Positions 27,488 through 37,377 of a DNA stretch of 64,000 nt are shown in pieces. The notes beneath the pieces are model-generated. The model saw only the letters and a list, made by a program, of their open reading frames with translations. It did no database searches and had not been told where the DNA came from. The translations under genes and the position numbers were made by a program. The DNA comes from Afipia sp. GTDB taxonomy: Bacteria > Pseudomonadota > Alphaproteobacteria > Rhizobiales > Xanthobacteraceae. How positions within the stretch are numbered: position 1 is the first letter of the stretch; every line of letters begins with the position of its first letter. Location of the stretch: the NCBI GenBank assembly GCA_017474385.1, contig JAFVHU010000012.1, positions 1-64,000 of the forward strand. The letters run 5' to 3'.

Positions 27488-28651
27488 TTAGAACCGTTCA
27501 AGCCCGATTGCATGGGCTTTACCTAATACACCTGAGAGCTTTCTCCAAGCCTCTAGACAGCGATCTATGTCCGCTTCCGTGCTGTCCCAGCCCAGACTGA
27601 GACGAATAGCTCCCCGCAGAAGCGCCGGATCAGCCTTCATGGCTTGGAGGACGTGAGACGGCTGGACCTTGCCGGAGGAGCAGGCTGATCCTGACGATAC
27701 CGCTATGCCCTCTAAGTCGAACCCGATCACCGCGGTTTCAGCCTTCAGGCCGGGGGCCGACACCAGCGTGGTGTTGGGAAGCCTTGGTGCTGTATCCGAA
27801 AAAATCACCGTGCCCCGATTGTCCTTGAGGCCGTCTTCAAGGCGCACCTGAAGGGTTTTCATCCAGGCTACGTCCGCGTCCATGGAATCGGCTGCGGCCC
27901 TCACGGCGGCTCCAAAGCCCGCGATTCCGGCGACATTCTCGGTTCCAGCCCGGCGGCCCTGCTCCTGTCCGCCACCCCGCACCTGCGCACGCAGTCCTTC
28001 CAGCCCATCGGCCACGACAACCGCCCCGACGCCCTTCGGGCCACCGACCTTGTGCGCAGAAACCGTGAGAATATCGGCCCCGAGAGCCTTGATATTGATC
28101 GGTATTTTCAAAAAAGCCTGAACCGCATCAACGTGAAGGACGCCGCCAGCTTCATGAACCAGCGCCGCGACCTGGGAAATCGGCTGGATCGCTCCGGTTT
28201 CGTTGTTCGCCAGCATGACCGAAACCAGAGCGGGAGGACCGCTCGCCAGCACGGCCGCGAGGCTCTCCAAATCGATCACGCCCGAAGGCAGCACCGGCGC
28301 GATCTCAATGGCGCCCTGGGCGAATCGTCCACCCGCGAGAACGGACGGATGCTCGATGGCCGAGACAATCAGTCGCTGCACCGGTTCCCCGCTGCCTTTA
28401 CGCAGTCCGGGCGTCAGCGCCAACGCGTTCGCTTCCGTGCCCCCCGAGGTGAAGACAACATTCCGCGGATCAGCGCCGATCGCCGCAGCGACAGCCCCGC
28501 GTGCGTCCTCGATGAGCTTGCGAGCCGCACGGCCCTCGCTGTGCACCGATGAAGGATTGCCGCTGATGTCAAACGCAGCCGCCATCGCCGCGCGGGCTTC
28601 CGGCCGCAGCGGCGTCGTCGCATTCCAGTCGAGATAGACGCGGTCACGCAT
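27488..28651 (-). CDS. NifS/IscS-type group I cysteine desulfurase
   Basis: A 387-residue PLP enzyme beginning YLDWNATTPLRPEA. It has the catalytic histidine in SAIEHPSVL, the PLP lysine in TVSAHKVGGPKGVGA and the persulfide cysteine in SSGSACSSGKVQPSHVL, an extended loop typical of group I enzymes. It leads the suf operon, giving two different desulfurase classes in one transcription unit. This arrangement is known in alphaproteobacteria, where an iscS-like gene precedes sufB. It is divergent from the alpha/beta hydrolase gene across 242 bases. No Rrf2-type regulator gene (iscR/rirA) is present here. Confidence 0.93.
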   Translation of the reverse strand: MRDRVYLDWNATTPLRPEARAAMAAAFDISGNPSSVHSEGRAARKLIEDARGAVAAAIGADPRNVVFTSGGTEANALALTPGLRKGSGEPVQRLIVSAIEHPSVLAGGRFAQGAIEIAPVLPSGVIDLESLAAVLASGPPALVSVMLANNETGAIQPISQVAALVHEAGGVLHVDAVQAFLKIPINIKALGADILTVSAHKVGGPKGVGAVVVADGLEGLRAQVRGGGQEQGRRAGTENVAGIAGFGAAVRAAADSMDADVAWMKTLQVRLEDGLKDNRGTVIFSDTAPRLPNTTLVSAPGLKAETAVIGFDLEGIAVSSGSACSSGKVQPSHVLQAMKADPALLRGAIRLSLGWDSTEADIDRCLEAWRKLSGVLGKAHAIGLERF

Positions 28652-28893
28652 AATGTCTGAGAATCCAGTCCGGTCCGAAGGGCGCTTTACCGCACAATCG
28701 CATGAAAATAATCAGTAATCCTGGCCTCCTAGATAGTCCCCCCGGGCTCAATATGCTTGCTTTTTGCCCCTTGCCCCATGCTAGAACGCGGCAGCCGTTC
28801 ATCGCGCGTCCCGCGCGCCCTGACAACATTCGAGAGACATATCGTTTGCTTAAGGCCAGCCGGCCTGCATAACGACGCTTCAAAGGAATTTTG

Positions 28894-29541
28894 ATGCCTG
28901 AGGTCATTTTCACCGGCCCTGCCGGCCGTCTTGAAGGCCGCTACCACCCGGCGAAGCAAAAGAACGCGCCGATCGCGATGGTGCTGCACCCGCATCCGCA
29001 GTTCCAGGGCAACATGAACCACCCGATCGTGTATCAGGTCTATTACGCGTTTGTGGCGCGCGGCTTCTCGGTGCTGCGCTTCAACTTCCGCGGCGTCGGC
29101 CGCAGCCAGGGACAATTCGATCACGGCACCGGCGAGCTGTCGGATGCCGCGTCCGCCCTCGATTGGGCTCAGACCATCAATCCCGAAGCGCGCGCCTGCT
29201 GGGTGGCCGGTTTCTCGTTCGGCGCGTGGATCGGCATGCAGCTTCTGATGCGCCGTCCGGAGGTCGAAGGCTTTATCTCGATCGCGCCGGAGCCCAACCG
29301 TTACGACTTCTCGTTCCTCGCGCCCTGCCCCTCGTCCGGCCTGATCGTTCATGGCGACAAGGACATCGTCGCTCCCGCGAAGGACGTCACGACACTGGTC
29401 GAGAAGCTCAAGACACAAAAGGGAATCGTGATCGACCAGCAGGTCATTCCCGGCGCCAACCACTTCTTCGTCGACAAGATGGAGCCGCTGATGGAATCGG
29501 TAACGTCCTATCTCGACATGCGGCTCGCCAACGTCCGCTGA
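28894..29541 (+). CDS. Alpha/beta hydrolase
   Basis: A 215-residue single-domain alpha/beta hydrolase. The nucleophile elbow is WVAGFSFGAWIGMQL (GxSxG), with an acid in VHGDKDIVAP and the catalytic histidine in GANHFFVDKME. The opening GPAGRLEGRYHP, then VLHPHPQFQGNMNHP, is characteristic of a conserved alphaproteobacterial group of unknown substrate that often lies beside the suf/isc genes. The ATG at 28894 follows AAAGGAA and is preferred to the TTG one codon earlier. A bidirectional hairpin follows the gene. Confidence 0.9.
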   Translation: MPEVIFTGPAGRLEGRYHPAKQKNAPIAMVLHPHPQFQGNMNHPIVYQVYYAFVARGFSVLRFNFRGVGRSQGQFDHGTGELSDAASALDWAQTINPEARACWVAGFSFGAWIGMQLLMRRPEVEGFISIAPEPNRYDFSFLAPCPSSGLIVHGDKDIVAPAKDVTTLVEKLKTQKGIVIDQQVIPGANHFFVDKMEPLMESVTSYLDMRLANVR

Positions 29542-29565
29542 CGGCAACCACATTCTCAAAACAGA

Positions 29566-29598
29566 AATGGCGCGGATGAGGGATCATTCCGCGCCATT
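29566..29598. terminator. Bidirectional intrinsic terminator
   Basis: An 11-bp perfect stem (AATGGCGCGGA / TCCGCGCCATT) with an 11-base loop lies between the converging hydrolase and GST genes. The plus-strand continuation is CTTATAAC and the minus-strand continuation is CTGTTTTGAG, so it may stop transcription from both sides. Confidence 0.7.
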
Positions 29599-29619
29599 CT
29601 TATAACTGGACTGGCGCCC

Positions 29620-30294
29620 TTAAGCAGCGGCACGCTGGTCCAGTTGGGAAAGATACGACTTGTACTTCTTCATGAAGGCACGCAGCAGCGCCGGATACTC
29701 GGCGCTCACAGCCGCGACCACTGACGGGCGTTCGCGCAGGCTCTTGCGCCAGCGCGCGATCTTCGGCTTGTCAGCGAGAATGCCGAAATCTCCGATTTCA
29801 TCGAACGTATCGAAATAGCGGAACACCGGCGCAAACACTGCATCAACCAGCGAGAAGGACTCGCCGTCAAACCACGGGGAAGCGACAAGCCGCGCTTCAA
29901 GACGCACAAATTTTTCCGTGGCCTGCTTCACCTTGGCGTTGAACGCCGCTTCATCCGTAACCGTTTCCAGTCCCCAGATATCACCCAGCACGGCCGACCC
30001 AAATTCCATCCAGGCGCGATGCTCGGCCCGGGTCAGCGGATCCTTCGGATGCAAGGGATGCCGCTGGGTTTCATCGAGATATTCGAGAATGACCGCGGAT
30101 TCGAAAACGACCTTGTCGCCAACCTGAAGCACCGGCACCTTGCCGAGCGGCGAAATTTTCAGGAACCAGTCCGGCTTGTTGTCGAGATCAATGTCGATCC
30201 GCTCGAACGGGACGCCCTTCTCCGTCAGAGAAATCACCGCACGCTGAACATAGGGGCAGAGCTTGTGGCTGATGAGCTTGAGTTTCTCGGTCAT
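29620..30294 (-). CDS. Glutathione S-transferase family protein
   Basis: A 224-residue soluble GST. The N-terminal thioredoxin-like domain has SHKLCPYVQRAVISLTEKG, a CPYV-type motif typical of beta/omega-like members using cysteine chemistry. It is followed by the cis-proline region LGKVPVLQVG and ESAVILEYLDE, which bind glutathione. The helical C-terminal domain includes FSLVDAVFAPVFRYF. The ATG ending at 30294 has GGAGGAG six bases upstream, a strong choice over the ATG five codons earlier. The promoter region carries three copies of a 12-bp palindrome, so expression is probably inducible. Confidence 0.93.
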   Translation of the reverse strand: MTEKLKLISHKLCPYVQRAVISLTEKGVPFERIDIDLDNKPDWFLKISPLGKVPVLQVGDKVVFESAVILEYLDETQRHPLHPKDPLTRAEHRAWMEFGSAVLGDIWGLETVTDEAAFNAKVKQATEKFVRLEARLVASPWFDGESFSLVDAVFAPVFRYFDTFDEIGDFGILADKPKIARWRKSLRERPSVVAAVSAEYPALLRAFMKKYKSYLSQLDQRAAA

Positions 30295-30434
30295 ATCATT
30301 CTCCTCCACTCATGCGAACATGGCGGCGGCCGGTCGCTCTCAACATTCGATGTCGTCTGGCGCAGATAACGCCACACGCGATGACGAATGACCTCAACTG
30401 CGAAAATAAGCTCGGCGACCAGCATCGGGATCCC

Positions 30435-30499
30435 TTCCATGCACTTGCATTAAAATTAATGCGAGTGCATGGAATTTGTCAAGAACCATGCAGATGCAT
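30435..30499 (-). promoter_or_regulatory. GST promoter with three ATGCA-N2-TGCAT operator copies
   Basis: Three 12-bp sites: ATGCACTTGCAT (30439-30450), ATGCGAGTGCAT (30459-30470, one mismatch) and ATGCAGATGCAT (30488-30499). The first two are exactly 20 bp apart and together form a 40-bp near-perfect palindrome (30435-30474). On the minus strand a perfect TTGACA lies at 30482-30477, between sites 2 and 3, and an AT-rich stretch about 17 bases on overlaps the first two sites. A dimeric repressor, for example of the MarR or TetR type, would cover the promoter; the regulator is not in the window. Confidence 0.65.
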
Positions 30500-30503
30500 G
30501 AAA

Positions 30504-31601
30504 TCACGGTTTCGCGAGGACGCCGCCCGTTAGCGGCGCGGCCACGCCGGTCGTTCCCGGAAATGTCAGCGGCAACCCTTTGAGACTGCGAACGGCCATA
30601 TAGGCGAAGGCCTGCGCCTCAATGGCATCCCCTGACCACCCGACTTCGCTGCCGCGCGTCACGGCGGCGGGTGCCAGACGCTCGCCCAGCATCGCCATCA
30701 AGGTGGGATTGCTGGCACCGCCGCCAACCACGATCCAGTTTGCGGGAACCTTAGGCAGCATCGGCGCGATCACCGCGATTGAGGCCGCCGTGAAAGCTGT
30801 AAGCGTCGCAGCGCCGTCCTCCGTGCTCATGCCGTCAACGTTCAATGTGGCGAAGTCATTTCTATCAAGCGACTTCGGTGGCGGCGCGGTGAAGAACGGA
30901 CGGCTCAGTGCTTTTGCGATCCACCCGCCATCCGCGCGTCCCTTTGCCGCCATTCGCCCATCGCGATCCACCGCCTCGCCAGTCCTGCGCAGCATGAAGT
31001 CGTCAAGCAACGCATTGCCGGGGCCTGTGTCACAGGCAATCAGTGTTTCGCCGTCAATGTAGGTGATGTTGGCAACGCCGCCGATGTTCACAACCACTGT
31101 CGGCCCTGAACGGCCCAGCATTCGCACCAGCGCGCTGTGATACACCGGCACCAATGGTGCACCCTGCCCGCCCGCAGCGACGTCAGCGGCGCGAAGATCG
31201 AACACCACCGGCACGCCGAGTGACGCGGCCAGCGCACGGCCGTCACCGATCTGCATCGTCAGTTTTTGCTCGGGGCGGTGCAGGACCGTCTGTCCATGGA
31301 AGCCAACGACATCGATAGCGTCGCGGGACAACTTGTTCGCTCGCAGGAAATTCTCGACGGCTTCGGCATGTGCGCGCGTCACCAGTCGCTCGGCGTCAGC
31401 CAGCATACCCGGACGCGCGTCACGCTGGGTGACGGATACCGCATCGGCAAGCGCCTGCCTCAGCAGATCGCGCTCGCTGTCAGCGTAGGCGCGATAACCT
31501 GTCGGGCCGAATGCGCCGATACGCTCACCGTCCGTCTCAATCAGCGCGACATCGACCCCATCAAGGGACGTGCCGCTCATCAGCCCGATCGCCTTCAGCA
31601 A
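30504..31601 (-). CDS. anmK: Anhydro-N-acetylmuramic acid kinase
   Basis: Phosphorylates and opens 1,6-anhydro-MurNAc during peptidoglycan recycling in the cytoplasm, giving MurNAc-6-phosphate. The 365-residue protein opens with the family signature LMSGTSLDGVDVALIETDG. It has the phosphate-binding GGVANITYIDG, CDTGPGNALLDDFM with the catalytic aspartate region, and the C-terminal WIVVGGGASNPTLM. Length is typical. It is divergent from tyrS. The GST gene follows on the same strand but has its own promoter region. Confidence 0.95.
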   Translation of the reverse strand: MLKAIGLMSGTSLDGVDVALIETDGERIGAFGPTGYRAYADSERDLLRQALADAVSVTQRDARPGMLADAERLVTRAHAEAVENFLRANKLSRDAIDVVGFHGQTVLHRPEQKLTMQIGDGRALAASLGVPVVFDLRAADVAAGGQGAPLVPVYHSALVRMLGRSGPTVVVNIGGVANITYIDGETLIACDTGPGNALLDDFMLRRTGEAVDRDGRMAAKGRADGGWIAKALSRPFFTAPPPKSLDRNDFATLNVDGMSTEDGAATLTAFTAASIAVIAPMLPKVPANWIVVGGGASNPTLMAMLGERLAPAAVTRGSEVGWSGDAIEAQAFAYMAVRSLKGLPLTFPGTTGVAAPLTGGVLAKP

Positions 31602-31759
31602 AGGCCTCTCCTTCGGGCAGAAATGCCCTTATTTACGCGCATTCTCAGTCCAAGCGGTGCTGACTTTCGCGAAATACGCTCGGTTGAATCCAACGCTGGA
31701 CCTGATACACCACAGGCCCAAATAAACGCTAAATAGCTGAATCGTTAAAGAGTGCCGCC

Positions 31760-33013
31760 ATGAGCGCCTACAAGTCCGATTTCCTCAACGTCCTTCAGAG
31801 CCGGGGCTTCATCCACCAGATCTCGGACGCCGCCGGACTCGATGCGCTTGCCGCCAAGGGCGATGTGACGGCCTACATCGGATACGACTGCACGGCATCG
31901 TCCCTGCACGTCGGGCATCTGCTTTCGATCATGATGCTGCACTGGCTTCAGCAAACCGGCAACAAGCCCATCGTCCTCATGGGCGGCGGCACCACCCGCG
32001 TGGGCGATCCCTCTGGCCGTGACGAGACGCGCAAGCTTCTGACTTACGACCAGATCGATGCCAACAAGGAAAGCATCAAGGGAACCTTCACCAAGCTGAT
32101 CAAATTCGGTGCGGGCAAAACCGATGCCGCGATGGCCGACAACGCAGAGTGGCTGACGGCGCTCAACTACATCGAGATGCTCCGTGACGTCGGCCGGCAT
32201 TTTTCGATCAACCGCATGCTGACCATGGACTCGGTGAAGATGCGGCTGGAGCGCGAGCAGGAGCTGTCGTTTATCGAATTCAACTACATGATCCTGCAAT
32301 CCTACGATTTCGTCGAGCTGTCGCGGCGCTACGGCTGCAACTTGCAGATGGGCGGCTCTGATCAGTGGGGCAACATCGTCAACGGCATCGATCTCGGCCG
32401 CCGCATGGGTACGCATCAGCTCTACGCGCTGACCTGTCCGCTGCTGACGACATCCTCGGGCGCCAAGATGGGTAAGACCGCCGCCGGCGCGGTGTGGCTC
32501 AATGCCGATCTTCTTAGCGACTACGACTACTGGCAGTTCTGGCGCAACACCGAGGACGGTGATGTCGAGCGTTTCCTGAAGCTGTTCACTCTTCTGCCGA
32601 TGGATGAGATCGCGAAGCTCGCCGCGCTCAAGGGCCAGGACATCAACGAGGCCAAGAAAGTGCTGGCGACCGAAGCGACCGCGCTTATTCGCGGCCGCGA
32701 AGCAGCGGAGGCCGCCTCGGAGACAGCACGCAAGACCTTCGAGGAAGGCGCGATCGCCAGCGATCTGCCGATGCTGGAAATTTCACGCGCCGAACTGGAC
32801 GCCAGCGCGCCGGTGCTTGGACTGTTCGTCAAGGCGGGTCTTGTGGCGTCCAATGGCGAGGCGCGGCGTCAGATCAAAGGCGGCGGCCTGCGCGTCAACG
32901 ACGTTGCCATCGCCGATGAAAAGATGGTCCTGACACCGAAGGATCTGACGCCGGAAGGCGTCATCAAGCTGTCGATGGGCCGCAAAAAGCACGTGTTGCT
33001 CAAGCCGGTCTAG
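31760..33013 (+). CDS. tyrS: Tyrosyl-tRNA synthetase
   Basis: Class I synthetase charging tRNA-Tyr. The 417-residue protein shows [18 protein letters not shown] (HIGH motif as HVGH), the tyrosine pocket [11 protein letters not shown] with [10 protein letters not shown], and the KMSKS loop as [15 protein letters not shown]-terminal S4 domain ([17 protein letters not shown]) binds the tRNA. The ATG at 31760 is preceded by AAAGAG. It is divergent from anmK across 158 bases. Confidence 0.97.
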   Translation: MSAYKSDFLNVLQSRGFIHQISDAAGLDALAAKGDVTAYIGYDCTASSLHVGHLLSIMMLHWLQQTGNKPIVLMGGGTTRVGDPSGRDETRKLLTYDQIDANKESIKGTFTKLIKFGAGKTDAAMADNAEWLTALNYIEMLRDVGRHFSINRMLTMDSVKMRLEREQELSFIEFNYMILQSYDFVELSRRYGCNLQMGGSDQWGNIVNGIDLGRRMGTHQLYALTCPLLTTSSGAKMGKTAAGAVWLNADLLSDYDYWQFWRNTEDGDVERFLKLFTLLPMDEIAKLAALKGQDINEAKKVLATEATALIRGREAAEAASETARKTFEEGAIASDLPMLEISRAELDASAPVLGLFVKAGLVASNGEARRQIKGGGLRVNDVAIADEKMVLTPKDLTPEGVIKLSMGRKKHVLLKPV

Positions 33014-33027
33014 AAATCCGGCGGAGG

Positions 33028-33471
33028 CTAACTCGGGCGCGTTATCGTCATCATGGTCGCCGACATCGTGGCGATCAGTTTCTCGCGGTCGCCGTCACTG
33101 GCGAACGCGCGCCCCTCCGCGATGACCAGGGTGCGGCCCGCCTTTACGACATTGCCGACAAATCGGAACGTCCTGCCTTTGGCAGGCGCTAGCAGATTGA
33201 CCTTGAATTCGACGGTAAGAATGTCCGCCGCCGCCGGCATCAGCGTGTAAGACGCGAGCCCGCACGCCGTATCGAGTCCCGTAGAGACGACGCCTCCATG
33301 CAGAAAACCATTCTGCTGCGAGAACTTCGCATCGTACGGCATCCGCAGTTCAAGCGTTCCCGGCTCGATCTTGGCCAGCGTTATTCCAAGCGTGATTACC
33401 GTCGGCTGACCTGCGAACGTCTTTCGGACGCGCGCCTCGTAATCCGGATCCTGAACCTGAAATGCTGTCAC
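33028..33471 (-). CDS. PaaI-family hotdog thioesterase
   Basis: A 147-residue hotdog-fold protein. The helix region QNGFLHGGVVSTGLDTACG carries the HGG motif and acidic residue of PaaI/YbgC-like acyl-CoA thioesterases, and VEFKVNLLAPAKGRTF is the conserved following strand. The acyl substrate is unknown. Its ATG overlaps the stop of the large AsmA-like gene by four bases, so it is co-translated with that envelope protein. Confidence 0.9.
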   Translation of the reverse strand: MTAFQVQDPDYEARVRKTFAGQPTVITLGITLAKIEPGTLELRMPYDAKFSQQNGFLHGGVVSTGLDTACGLASYTLMPAAADILTVEFKVNLLAPAKGRTFRFVGNVVKAGRTLVIAEGRAFASDGDREKLIATMSATMMTITRPS

Positions 33472-36400
33472 TGCTGGGGCGTGGTGAGGTCGGTGGGAAC
33501 GGCCTGCCGGCCAGTGTTGAAGTCGAAGATCTTGCGGAACACGCCGGGCGCCATTGCCGAAATCGGATTGACCCGCAGGACCGGCGCGCCAGGCGTTCCG
33601 ACGACTTCGTAGGTGATGCCGATCAAGCCTTCATTGCTGCCGCCGCCAAGGAACAGTCCGACGATTGGAATTTGCCCGAACATGTTGTTCAGGCCGTAGA
33701 GCGGAACGAAGGTGCCGCTCATCTTCACCTGATTAACAGGATAATCGATGACCCCTTCGATGGTCGCGCCGATTGTCGGGCCGCGAAGAACGCCGTCCTT
33801 GACCCGCAACTGGCCGCTCTGGCGCGTAAACTCCGCGCGCATTCCAGAGAATCCGACGCCCTGCGAATTCGCTCCCGGTGCGTTAGCTACCGCGCGATCG
33901 AGCGCGGCTTCGCCCTTGATCGTGAAGTCGCGAACGTTCAACAGTCCTTCCTGCGGCGACGTGTCGGACGTCGGCGGATCGACCGCGATCCACATCTTGC
34001 CGCCATTCATTTTCGCGTAGGTATCGCTGAAACGGAAAAACGCACCCGCGTCGTTCGTCTCGAGATACATCACGTCGCGGCCCTGCCCTTGCCCCCGCCC
34101 GCGCAGATCGCCCATCACAGGCGTATCGCGTCCGAGTTTGCCGCTGAGCGAAAACGACCTGATCGTTCCGGCGCGGCGCGTGAGTTTCAGGTCTATGCTG
34201 CGAACCGCCTCGCCATAAAAGCCCGCAAGCGCGCCGAGCTTGGCGTCGATATCGATGTCGAAGTTCTTCGATTTTTCCTTGGTGTTCTGATCCCTGCCCG
34301 ACATCGCGCTCTTGATGAAGCCGCGGCCGTCGAACACGTCGCCACGCATCGTGACCTTGAGCATTCCATCCGGTTGCCGCTCGGCCTTCAGGTTCGCCTT
34401 GTCACCTTCCGATGGCGCAAATGTCGGAAAGGATGCATTGAGGAGATCGTTCTTGTCGTCGATTTCCAGCGAACCCTTGATGGACGTGCCGTTGCCGTCG
34501 ACGACGATATCTTCGAAGCGCGTCCCTTGAGGCTTTTGAACGACATTGAAAGTCATCTTGGTCGTTTTACCTGCGACCTTGGTCCAGCCCGGCAACAGGT
34601 TGTCGATGCGCGCTGCGGTCAGGTCGGCTTCGACGCCGAAGCGGTTGTCACGATTGTCGCCTTCGCCGCCGGCAATCTTGCCGGTCAGTTTGATCGGAAT
34701 CGCGCCGCTCAAGCTCTGTCCCAGATCGACGCCAAGGCGCGCGCGGGCAGCATCATCGAGGGTCGCCGAAACACGCACGTCGGCGTCGCCATCACTCGTC
34801 TTGCGGTAGTCAAGCGCCGCGGGCTGTCCGCCAATCTTGACGTCGCCCCTCACGCGGTAGCCCTGATTGTCCGCGACGACCTTGAGCGAATTTGCTTCGA
34901 GCTTCTGATTCATCGCGAGCTTGTCGACGGCCAGTGCGCCGAGGTCGAGATTGATCGAATAGGTCGTGTCGGCTTTCGTCAACGCGTTCTTCAAAGGCAT
35001 CGCAAGCGTGACGATCGCGGACACCGTGCCCTTGCTCGAATTGGGATCGATCACCGTGTCGCCCGCTTCGCGCAGCCGCTCTGATTGCAGGACCTCGGCG
35101 GCAGCAGGAACCGGACCATCGATCCGGAAACGCACCTTGGTGGGCGCAGGCTTCGGCGCGAGATCCGGCACTTCAAACGTCAGATCGGAAATGCCGAGTC
35201 TTCGTCCGGCCGGCGTATCGACCGCGCCCTGGCCCACGTTGATGTTCACCGTCCGCCCGCTCACGCGGCCCTTCATGTCGGCATCGCGAACCAAAGGCAT
35301 GTCATCGACGGGCCGCACGGTCAGGCCATTCGCCAGAAAATTCACCGACAGGCCATCGTCCGGAATCGGCGGGCCGCCGCGTACAAGCGTATGCACCGGC
35401 GCATTCACGGCAATGTCGAGCCGCTGCACCGTTCCGCGGTCCACCCGCTCCGTGATCCATTCGCGCACCTCCGGCACAATCAGGACAGGCCAGATGCGCT
35501 TCAACACGGAGACGGGCATCGGCGTCGCCGCCATTCCGAGCCTCAAACGCGCCTCGCCCGAATAATCGATGCTTCCCGACCCCGCGATGCCGATCTCGCC
35601 GTTGCTAATATCGCACTGGGTCAAAAGTACGCGCCGGTTTTCGGTATCAAACCGCAAACGAACAGCGATGCGATTGAAGATCGAGGGCGCTTCTCCGTCG
35701 TTGCCGGCGAGCAGGATGGTTCCGCCACTCAAGCCGAGCTGCCAGTTCGGTATGCTGTCGTTGGGAGGTTCGAGGTGCGCCAGCAAAGTGATGCGATTGG
35801 CGCCTGCGTTGACATGAAATGGCGCCACCATGACCCGGCGACCGGCATCCCATTCGACTCGCGCATCGGCGTGGTCGATCACCATCGGATAGTCCGGCAC
35901 GTTGAGATCGACGATCGTGCCTTTGCCGGCGACGATCTCGCCCCGGAAATAGGTCGGAAGCCCGTCGCGGCCGATCTCGCCCTTGAACTCACCGCTGAGC
36001 GGCATATCCGCCGCATAGGTAAAGTCCTTCAGCCGGGCTGCGAGCAGCAGATTGTTGGTCGGGACCTTGTTCGCGCTGATGTCGATCGAGCGCACACCAT
36101 TCGACGGCGCCCCCACGGCCACTTTCAGTTCCCAGCCGTTCTTGCCTTCCTCGCCGACGCTGAAAGCAGCGCCGCCGCCATGCGGACGCCGCAGGCTAAG
36201 GCTGATGTTGTTGAAGTTGAGAACGCCTCCGTTGCGCTGATCTTCAACCGTCAGCACACCGTTGCGCAATCCGATTTCGTTGAGGCTTTGACCGTCGAGC
36301 CCTTTGGCGCTGAGACCGTCGAGCCACTCAAGCGCGGCGAGCAGCCCGCCGGTGCCATTCGAAGCCGCGGCCGAAGTGGCCGGGACTGTGGGCGGCGCCG

Positions 36401-37091
36401 GCGATGCCTGGAACGGGAGTGGCGGCGGGGCAGAAACGGCTTGAGGCTCGGGTTTAACAGGAACCTTGCCGGTCGCGAGCGGGCTGTTGCTTTGACCGGT
36501 TGAAACAATCACGCGCCCGTCGGGCGTGATCCTGACCGCAAGTTCTGCGCCCACAAGACGCAGCGTCTCGGCACGCAAGCGCCCCATCAACAGCGCCGTA
36601 CCGGAGAGTCTCACTTCGGCTTTCGGAGCGCTCGCGACGATGTTGCTCGCCTGATCCCGAACAACGATGTCGCGCAGCCGAACCGCAATCCTGATCCGTC
36701 CGGCACGCTCGATCTGCGTGCCTCCAACTTCAACAGTGTGATCGCGCCCGATGTTCTCCTCGATCGCCGATGCGAGCCACGGCGTGACAACATCGAGATT
36801 GACCGGCCCCGCGCCAAGCCGCAGCCACAACGCGCCAAAACCCGCGGCGAAGATAACGCCGAGCGACATCAGGACGATTGCGGTTCGCCCAATCCACACT
36901 CTGCCGGCGATCCTGCGGCGCAGCCCGCGAAACCAGTCCGTGACCCGATGAATTCCGATGCTTGGCCGGTTGAGGAGCTTGATCGCCCGGTCACACGCCG
37001 CATCGTCATGGTGATTCCATCCGGAATCATCCCAATGCCGGTGCTCGTCTGCAGCCTTCGCGAAGGCTTTTTGGGGCTCTGATCTCGGCAT
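33468..37091 (-). CDS. Large AsmA-like (DUF3971/YhdP-type) envelope protein
   Basis: A 1207-residue protein. It has a cytoplasmic N-terminus of about 70 residues, one membrane segment (TAIVLMSLGVIFAAGFGALWL), then a very long periplasmic beta-rich region with the AsmA/DUF3971 style of repeated strands, and an AsmA_2-like C-terminus (GTFVPLYGLNNMFGQIPIVG). YhdP, TamB and related AsmA-like proteins are bridge-shaped and implicated in phospholipid transport to the outer membrane; this role is inferred from family. A Pro/Ala-rich linker lies near residues 215-245. It is translationally coupled to the downstream thioesterase. Confidence 0.88.
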   Translation of the reverse strand: MPRSEPQKAFAKAADEHRHWDDSGWNHHDDAACDRAIKLLNRPSIGIHRVTDWFRGLRRRIAGRVWIGRTAIVLMSLGVIFAAGFGALWLRLGAGPVNLDVVTPWLASAIEENIGRDHTVEVGGTQIERAGRIRIAVRLRDIVVRDQASNIVASAPKAEVRLSGTALLMGRLRAETLRLVGAELAVRITPDGRVIVSTGQSNSPLATGKVPVKPEPQAVSAPPPLPFQASPAPPTVPATSAAASNGTGGLLAALEWLDGLSAKGLDGQSLNEIGLRNGVLTVEDQRNGGVLNFNNISLSLRRPHGGGAAFSVGEEGKNGWELKVAVGAPSNGVRSIDISANKVPTNNLLLAARLKDFTYAADMPLSGEFKGEIGRDGLPTYFRGEIVAGKGTIVDLNVPDYPMVIDHADARVEWDAGRRVMVAPFHVNAGANRITLLAHLEPPNDSIPNWQLGLSGGTILLAGNDGEAPSIFNRIAVRLRFDTENRRVLLTQCDISNGEIGIAGSGSIDYSGEARLRLGMAATPMPVSVLKRIWPVLIVPEVREWITERVDRGTVQRLDIAVNAPVHTLVRGGPPIPDDGLSVNFLANGLTVRPVDDMPLVRDADMKGRVSGRTVNINVGQGAVDTPAGRRLGISDLTFEVPDLAPKPAPTKVRFRIDGPVPAAAEVLQSERLREAGDTVIDPNSSKGTVSAIVTLAMPLKNALTKADTTYSINLDLGALAVDKLAMNQKLEANSLKVVADNQGYRVRGDVKIGGQPAALDYRKTSDGDADVRVSATLDDAARARLGVDLGQSLSGAIPIKLTGKIAGGEGDNRDNRFGVEADLTAARIDNLLPGWTKVAGKTTKMTFNVVQKPQGTRFEDIVVDGNGTSIKGSLEIDDKNDLLNASFPTFAPSEGDKANLKAERQPDGMLKVTMRGDVFDGRGFIKSAMSGRDQNTKEKSKNFDIDIDAKLGALAGFYGEAVRSIDLKLTRRAGTIRSFSLSGKLGRDTPVMGDLRGRGQGQGRDVMYLETNDAGAFFRFSDTYAKMNGGKMWIAVDPPTSDTSPQEGLLNVRDFTIKGEAALDRAVANAPGANSQGVGFSGMRAEFTRQSGQLRVKDGVLRGPTIGATIEGVIDYPVNQVKMSGTFVPLYGLNNMFGQIPIVGLFLGGGSNEGLIGITYEVVGTPGAPVLRVNPISAMAPGVFRKIFDFNTGRQAVPTDLTTPQQ

Positions 37092-37377
37092 TGCCTCTCG
37101 GTATTGATAGTCAGCCTGGTCGAGCCGCCGGGCGTCAAAACGTCAAACTGGAGACTCGCTCCGTCGGAGTGTCGCCAGACTAGAAGCCCGGTCTTAGTTT
37201 TCTGTATCGCCCGTTGTTCGACCGCCCGCGTGCGAGAGTCGTAAATTCAGTATGTTGGCTATTCACCATACCTCGGGGACGCCAGATTTGCCCAGCCGAA
37301 GAAGGCCGCTTTAATGATCCGGCTGCGAGTCTCGCGAATGCCAAAATACCCCGCTGAAAGCGACGAAAGGAAGGCGT

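Noticed and set aside
33462..36503. Two long plus-strand open frames (540 and 472 residues) opposite the AsmA-like gene
   Set aside because: Composition is that of an antisense shadow (Arg, His, Asp rich, no hydrophobic core pattern), and the minus-strand gene is continuous with a membrane anchor and AsmA-like strands.
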